Below are positions 61,201-64,000 of a stretch of DNA of 64,000 bases, piece by piece. This stretch comes from Glandiceps talaboti. Lineage: Eukaryota > Hemichordata > Enteropneusta > Spengelidae. The DNA is taken from assembly GCF_964340395.1 (NCBI RefSeq), contig NC_135550.1, forward strand, positions 23,760,176 to 23,824,175. Direction: 5' to 3'. Made by a program: the position numbers and the translations under genes. Within the stretch, counting starts at the first letter, position 1. Every line of letters begins with the position of its first letter. The notes beneath the pieces are model-generated. The model was not told the origin of the DNA and did no database searches. It saw only the letters and a program-made list of their open reading frames with translations.

Positions 61201-64000
61201 TTCAGTACATATACCAACTTGGCCTGCTGGTACTGCAGGGCACTCGCCTGGTTTGGGAACTGAAAATGAAAGACATGGAGAAAATGGTTAAATCATATTT
61301 ACACATGATGATGGATTAGTGGTTAAAATTGAAAGTATTTCTCAATAATCTCACATTCAAAAAAAACCCTGAAATGTATACACTGATGATGCCCAGCTAC
61401 TGCTGTACTCGCGAGTGGTCGAGCTGAGAATCACATCACAACACTTAATATGTACAGCAGCTGTGAAGGGCATACCACAAACATTGCTACAGCCTTTGGT
61501 ACTTTCTGAGTGGTGGGCATTATATACACCAAGGCAAGCACTATTCTGCATATTTCTTACCGGGTTCTGCTTCGACACACACATGTCCACAACCATTACT
61601 GCAACATTTCTGAGACCCTGAACAATGAGCATCATCACTGCATCCTTCTACACAAATGCCTACCATTCCTTCTTCAACAACTGGGCATTGACCTTCTTTG
61701 GTAACTGTCAAGAGAGTAAATGTTGTCTGTCAGTGTTACATCATGAGCAGCCCAAATAAAGTAAGATAAAGTCTGTGTGATGGATTCATTTTATGACATG
61801 AATTTGAAGGTCTGAAATGTAGCTAGCAGCAACCCACCTGAGACGGGCTCTATGCAAACGTGTCCACAGCCATTACTACAACATTTGCTAAATCCTGGAC
61901 AGGAATTGTCATCAGTACACATTTCAGTACATATACCAACTTGGCCTGCTGGTACTGCAGGGCACTCGCCTGGTTTGGGAACTGAAAATGAAAGACATGG
62001 AGAAAATGGTTAAATCATATTTACACATGATGATGGATTAGTGGTTAAAATTGAAAGTATTTCTCAATAATCTCACATTCAAAAAAAACCCTGAAATGTA
62101 TACACTGATGATGCCCAGCTACTGCTGTACTCGCGAGTGGTCGAGCTGAGAATCACATCACAACACTTAATATGTACAGCAGCTGTGAAGGGCATACCAC
62201 AAACATTGCTACAGCCTTTGGTACTTTCTGTGTGGTGGGCATTATATACACCAAGGCAAGCACTATTCTGCATATTTCTTACCGGGTTCTGCTTCGACAC
62301 ACACATGTCCACAACCATTACTGCAACATTTCTGAGACCCTGAACAATGAGCATCATCACTGCATCCTTCTACACAAATGCCTACCATTCCTTCTTCAAC
62401 AACTGGGCATTGACCTTCTTTGGTAACTGTCAAGAGAGTAAATGTTGTCTGTCAGTGTTACATCATGAGCAGCCCAAATAAAGTAAGATAAAGTCTGTGT
62501 GATCGATTCATTTTATGACATGAATTTGAAGGTCTGAAATGTAGCTAGCAGCAACCCACCTGAGACGGGCTCTATGCAAACGTGTCCACAGCCATTACTA
62601 CAACATTTGCTAAATCCTGGACAGGAATTGTCATCAGTACACATTTCAGTACATATACCAACTTGGCCTGCTGGTACTGCAGGGCACTCGCCTGGTTTGG
62701 GAACTGAAAATGAAAGACATGGAGAAAATGGTTAAATCATATTTACACATGATGATGGATTAGTGGTTAAAATTGAAAGTATTTCTCAATAATCTCACAT
62801 TCAAAAAAAACCCTGAAATGTATACACTGGTGATGCCCAGCTACTGCTGTACTCGCGAGTGGTCGAGCTGAGAATCACATCACAACACTTAATATGTACA
62901 GCAGCTGTGAAGGGCATACCACAAACATTGCTACAGCCTTTGGTACTTTCTGTGTGGTGGGCATTATATACACCAAGGCAAGCACTATTCTGCATATTTC
63001 TTACCAGGTTCTGCTTCGACACACACATGTCCACAACCATTACTGCAACATTTCTGAGACCCTGAACAATGAGCATCATCACTGCATCCTTCTACACAAA
63101 TGCCTACCATTCCTTCTTCAACAACTGGGCATTGACCTTCTTTGGTAACTGTCAAAAGAGTAAATGTTGTCTGTCAGTGTTACATCATGAGCAGCCCAAA
63201 TAAAGTAAGATAAAGTCTGTGTGATCGATTCATTTTATGACATGAATTTGAAGGTCTGAAATGTAGCTAGCAGCAACCCACCTGAGACGGGCTCTATGCA
63301 AACGTGTCCACAGCCATTACTACAACATTTGCTAAATCCTGGACAGGAATTGTCATCAGTACACATTTCAGTACATATACCAACTTGGCCTGCTGGTACT
63401 GCAGGGCACTCGCCTGGTTTGGGAACTGAAAATGAAAGACATGGAGAAAATGGTTAAATCATATTTACACATGATGATGGATTAGTGGTTAAAATTGAAA
63501 GTATTTCTCAATAATCTCACATTAAAAAAAAAACCTGAAATGTATACACTGATGATGCCCAGCTACTGCTGTACTCGCGAGTGGTCGAGCTGAGAATCAC
63601 ATCACAACACTTAATATGTACAGCAGCTGTGAAGGGCATACCACAAACATTGCTACAGCCTTTGGTACTTTCTGAGTGGTGGGCATTATATACACCAAGG
63701 CAAGCACTATTCTGCATATTTCTTACCGGGTTCTGCTTCGACACACACATGTCCACAACCATTACTGCAACATTTCTGAGACCCTGAACAATGAGCATCA
63801 TCACTGCATCCTTCTACACAAATGCCTACCATTCCTTCTTCAACAACTGGGCATTGACCTTCTTTGGTAACTGACAAAAGAGTAAATGTTGTCTGTCAGT
63901 GTTACATCATGAGCAGCCCAAATAAAGTAAGATAAAGTCTGTGTGATGGATTCATTTTATGACATGAATTTGAAGGTCTGAAATGTAGCTAGCAGCAACC
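39468..64000 (-). CDS. Giant multi-WAP, pacifastin-like, SEA-like, single-pass membrane protein (3' part, partial)
   Basis: Fifty-six exons can be joined on the minus strand in one frame from B18 (63870-63727) to the stop at 39468, about 2,378 residues. Order N to C: 37 array WAP domains, WAPs W7-W4, W3 fused to half of pacifastin-like module 1, its other half, W2, W1, pacifastin-like 2 and 3, a 13-nt microexon, a SEA-like domain, a TM helix, and a 37-residue tail. Nearly all extracellular exons are symmetric phase 1-1, the mark of exon shuffling. Each WAP has 8 Cys (C-x9/10-C-x3-C-x5-C-x5-CC-x3-C-x3-C). The C2-C3 loop is only 3 residues, shorter than the inhibitory loop of elafin, so protease inhibition is likely for the pacifastin modules but unproven for the WAPs. 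The 5' end and signal peptide are off the right edge. Confidence 0.88.
40577..40696 (-). other. Transmembrane exon of the giant WAP gene
   Basis: The 120-nt exon encodes a Pro/Asp-rich juxtamembrane stretch ([15 protein letters not shown]) and a helix of about 23 residues ([20 protein letters not shown], then MLA). The acceptor ending at 40697 keeps phase 0. An alternative 11 bp upstream (exon from 40707) would need the previous donor moved 4 nt. The helix has G-x3-G spacing. Confidence 0.88.
41477..42995 (-). other. SEA-like domain exons of the giant WAP gene
   Basis: Three exons, 42995-42924, 42231-42168 and 41572-41477, give [20 protein letters not shown]..., [20 protein letters not shown] and [17 protein letters not shown].... 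The last resembles the SEA strand GSVVVQLTLAFREG of mucin 1, where autoproteolysis occurs between G and S. The segment after it is shorter than in a classic SEA domain, so I call it SEA-like. Located just outside the membrane, it could allow the WAP ectodomain to be shed. Confidence 0.65.
42495..42830. repeat. Unclassified interspersed repeat, copy 2
   Basis: Shares ACTGAAAATT.TTGAAATACCAAT, ATTTTGGGGTGTGGACCCAA..ATCAATTTG, CCACAGGTGATTCA and AATATTACAAATAAGT with the copies at 46925-47235 and 31255-31475. It lies in an intron between the SEA-like exons of the WAP gene. Confidence 0.5.
43401..43413 (-). other. 13-nt microexon in the giant WAP gene
   Basis: The microexon ACATCAAATCAAA has CTAACAG before it and GTAAGTAC after it on the minus strand. 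It exactly bridges phase 1 (donor after 43760) to phase 2 (acceptor before 42995), adding D-I-K-S and part of K. Without it the flanking exons do not join in frame. Confidence 0.75.
43760..44131 (-). other. Pacifastin-like module 3
   Basis: Exons 44131-44062 (70 nt) and 43803-43760 (44 nt) give [20 protein letters not shown] and [17 protein letters not shown]. The Cys pattern C-x(n)-C-x2-C-x-C-x2-G-x3-C-x4-C is that of pacifastin-family serine protease inhibitors. The usual Asn after the second Cys is Gln here, so this is the most diverged of the three modules. Confidence 0.65.
44782..45226 (-). other. Pacifastin-like module 2
   Basis: Exons 45226-45157 (70 nt) and 44825-44782 (44 nt) give [20 protein letters not shown] and [17 protein letters not shown]. 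It shows the pacifastin signature C-N-x-C-x-C-x2-G-x3-C-T-x3-C. The intron falls inside the CNTC motif in all three modules, showing common descent. A VWC-like fold is an alternative reading. Confidence 0.7.
45646..45789 (-). other. WAP domain W1 (most C-terminal)
   Basis: The single exon, phase 1-1, encodes [20 protein letters not shown] and [20 protein letters not shown], ending ICTKPAG. All eight WAP cysteines are present. It directly precedes pacifastin-like module 2. Confidence 0.85.
46139..46276 (-). other. WAP domain W2
   Basis: The 138-nt exon encodes [20 protein letters not shown] and [20 protein letters not shown], ending TCVEPG; eight cysteines are present. It lies after pacifastin-like module 1. 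Confidence 0.85.
46583..46626 (-). other. Pacifastin-like module 1, second exon
   Basis: The 44-nt exon completes the module begun in exon 47503-47296: DDCNTC then [14 protein letters not shown]. It fits C-N-x-C-x-C-x2-G-x3-C-T-x3-C well. Confidence 0.72.
46925..47235. repeat. Unclassified interspersed repeat, copy 3
   Basis: Shares TTTAGTTGTAACTGGAG, GATTAGACAACCA, AATCAATTTGATTTGATTTA, ATATTACGAGTAAGT and AAAAAACCATTC with 31255-31475. It lies in the intron that splits pacifastin-like module 1. Confidence 0.6.
47296..47503 (-). other. WAP domain W3 fused in one exon with half of pacifastin-like module 1
   Basis: The 208-nt exon encodes [20 protein letters not shown] and [20 protein letters not shown], then [20 protein letters not shown] and QRYDDCNT. 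Elsewhere in the gene the WAP and the 70-nt pacifastin exon are separated by an intron, so an intron was lost here or gained elsewhere. Confidence 0.85.
47581..47853 (-). mobile_element. tRNA-derived SINE, 5'-truncated copy
   Basis: Reverse-orientation copy of the body of the SINE at 6514-6869: plus-strand CCAGGTCCCCAATTATACAG, CACAACGACCCTTTATACTTCC, CTCAACTCCCTGAGGAGCA and AAATCTTGCCTAAGGACTT match its complement. The tRNA-like head is missing. An imperfect duplication (ACTTTATTCATTCA.AAA) follows at 47850-47905. It is intronic in the WAP gene. Confidence 0.7.
48001..48141 (-). other. WAP domain W4
   Basis: The 141-nt exon encodes [20 protein letters not shown] and [20 protein letters not shown], ending CIEPKPG. 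Eight cysteines; phase 1-1. Confidence 0.85.
48520..48663 (-). other. WAP domain W5
   Basis: The 144-nt exon encodes [20 protein letters not shown] and [20 protein letters not shown], ending VCLEPVSG. It is closer to the type-A array domains at its C-terminal end. Confidence 0.85.
48839..48982 (-). other. WAP domain W6
   Basis: The 144-nt exon encodes [20 protein letters not shown] and [20 protein letters not shown], ending VCVEAEPG. It shares KEGQCP and VEAEPG with the type-B array domains and is a likely relative of their ancestor. Confidence 0.85.
49621..49764 (-). other. WAP domain W7
   Basis: The 144-nt exon encodes [20 protein letters not shown] and [20 protein letters not shown], ending VCVEPPRG. 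It shares KPGECPAVP and CAEMC with type-A array domains (CTEMC), so W6 and W7 look like a diverged B-A pair. Confidence 0.85.
50378..50460 (-). pseudogene. Broken WAP exon (C-terminal half only)
   Basis: A type-B-like donor side is preserved (CTTACCAGGTTCTGCA in plus orientation). The minus-strand reading gives [20 protein letters not shown] then ANAEPG. The first four WAP cysteines and an acceptor are missing, and a conserved Cys in the NGCGH motif has become Tyr. It lies 34 bp beyond the donor of array exon B0 and is probably not spliced in. Confidence 0.6.
50494..64000 (-). repeat. WAP exon array: 19 type-B and 18 type-A exons, period 722-742 bp
   Basis: Every exon is 144 nt, phase 1-1. 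Type A ([31 protein letters not shown], ending IEPVSG) starts, low coordinate, at 50801, 51532, 52273, 53015, 53756, 54498, 55240, 55982, 56724, 57466, 58208, 58940, 59662, 60394, 61116, 61838, 62560, 63282. Type B ([31 protein letters not shown], ending VEAEPG) starts at 50494, 51245, 51986, 52728, 53469, 54211, 54953, 55695, 56437, 57179, 57921, 58663, 59385, 60117, 60839, 61561, 62283, 63005, 63727. B-to-A introns are about 300 bp and A-to-B introns about 130-164 bp. Introns are as conserved as exons, so the copies are recent or homogenised. The array continues past the window edge. Confidence 0.95.

Noticed and set aside
51008-63804. Minus-strand 90-104 aa peptides ([20 protein letters not shown]...) in every unit
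   Set aside because: They run through the B-exon donor in the wrong frame. The in-frame reading is the WAP domain, and the extension into the intron has no independent support.
50815-63870. Repeated plus-strand peptides across the WAP array (starting [17 protein letters not shown] or [11 protein letters not shown])
   Set aside because: They are antisense readings of the WAP exons and their introns, repeated only because the units are. The minus-strand frame has conserved cysteines and splice sites.

Overview
The window looks like nuclear DNA of a marine invertebrate bilaterian. It is AT-rich and intron-dense, with GT-AG introns and many micro- and minisatellites and short interspersed repeats. 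The species cannot be fixed from sequence alone: the set CENP-A, IkB/Cactus, B3GALNT2 and phase-1 modular extracellular exons points to an animal, and the repeats resemble those common in lophotrochozoans, hemichordates or amphioxus. No bacterial, organelle or retroviral features were seen.

Layout. (1) 1-3997, minus: the 5' half of B3GALNT2 (7 exons, 260 aa), running off the left edge. (2) 5186-12686, plus: a complete 11-exon F-box/WD40 gene of 488 aa, divergent from B3GALNT2 across a 1.2-kb gap. One intron holds a 33-bp minisatellite that multiplies a 5' splice site. (3) 12.7-21.3 kb: gene-poor, with microsatellites, hairpin/foldback elements and a tract of about 165-bp repeats. (4) 21482-24075, plus: a complete 4-exon IkB/Cactus gene (371 aa) with a DSGxxS phosphodegron, ankyrin repeats, a TATA box and two kappaB-consensus sites just upstream. 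(5) 26.96-27.83 kb: a 43-bp minisatellite of about 20 copies. (6) 28113-34816, plus: a complete 4-exon CENP-A (cenH3) gene of 153 aa with repeat-filled introns. (7) 34.8-39.0 kb: gene-poor. (8) 39468-64000, minus: the 3' part of a giant modular gene running off the right edge.

The giant gene is the most unusual content. Read N to C, the visible part encodes 37 WAP domains in an almost homogeneous tandem array of alternating type-B and type-A exons (144 nt each, phase 1-1; period 722-742 bp), then 7 diverged WAP domains and 3 pacifastin-like cysteine modules (the first lies among the last WAPs), a SEA-like domain with a GSILV site, one transmembrane helix and a 37-residue tail. That is 44 WAP domains and about 2,378 residues in one consistent frame. 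It looks like a membrane-anchored, possibly shed, antiprotease/antimicrobial surface protein whose array is being expanded and homogenised now.

Functional links: the IkB degron belongs to the class read by F-box/WD40 SCF receptors, and a gene of that family lies 9 kb away. I regard the linkage as suggestive only. The kappaB sites fit the known NF-kB to IkB feedback loop.
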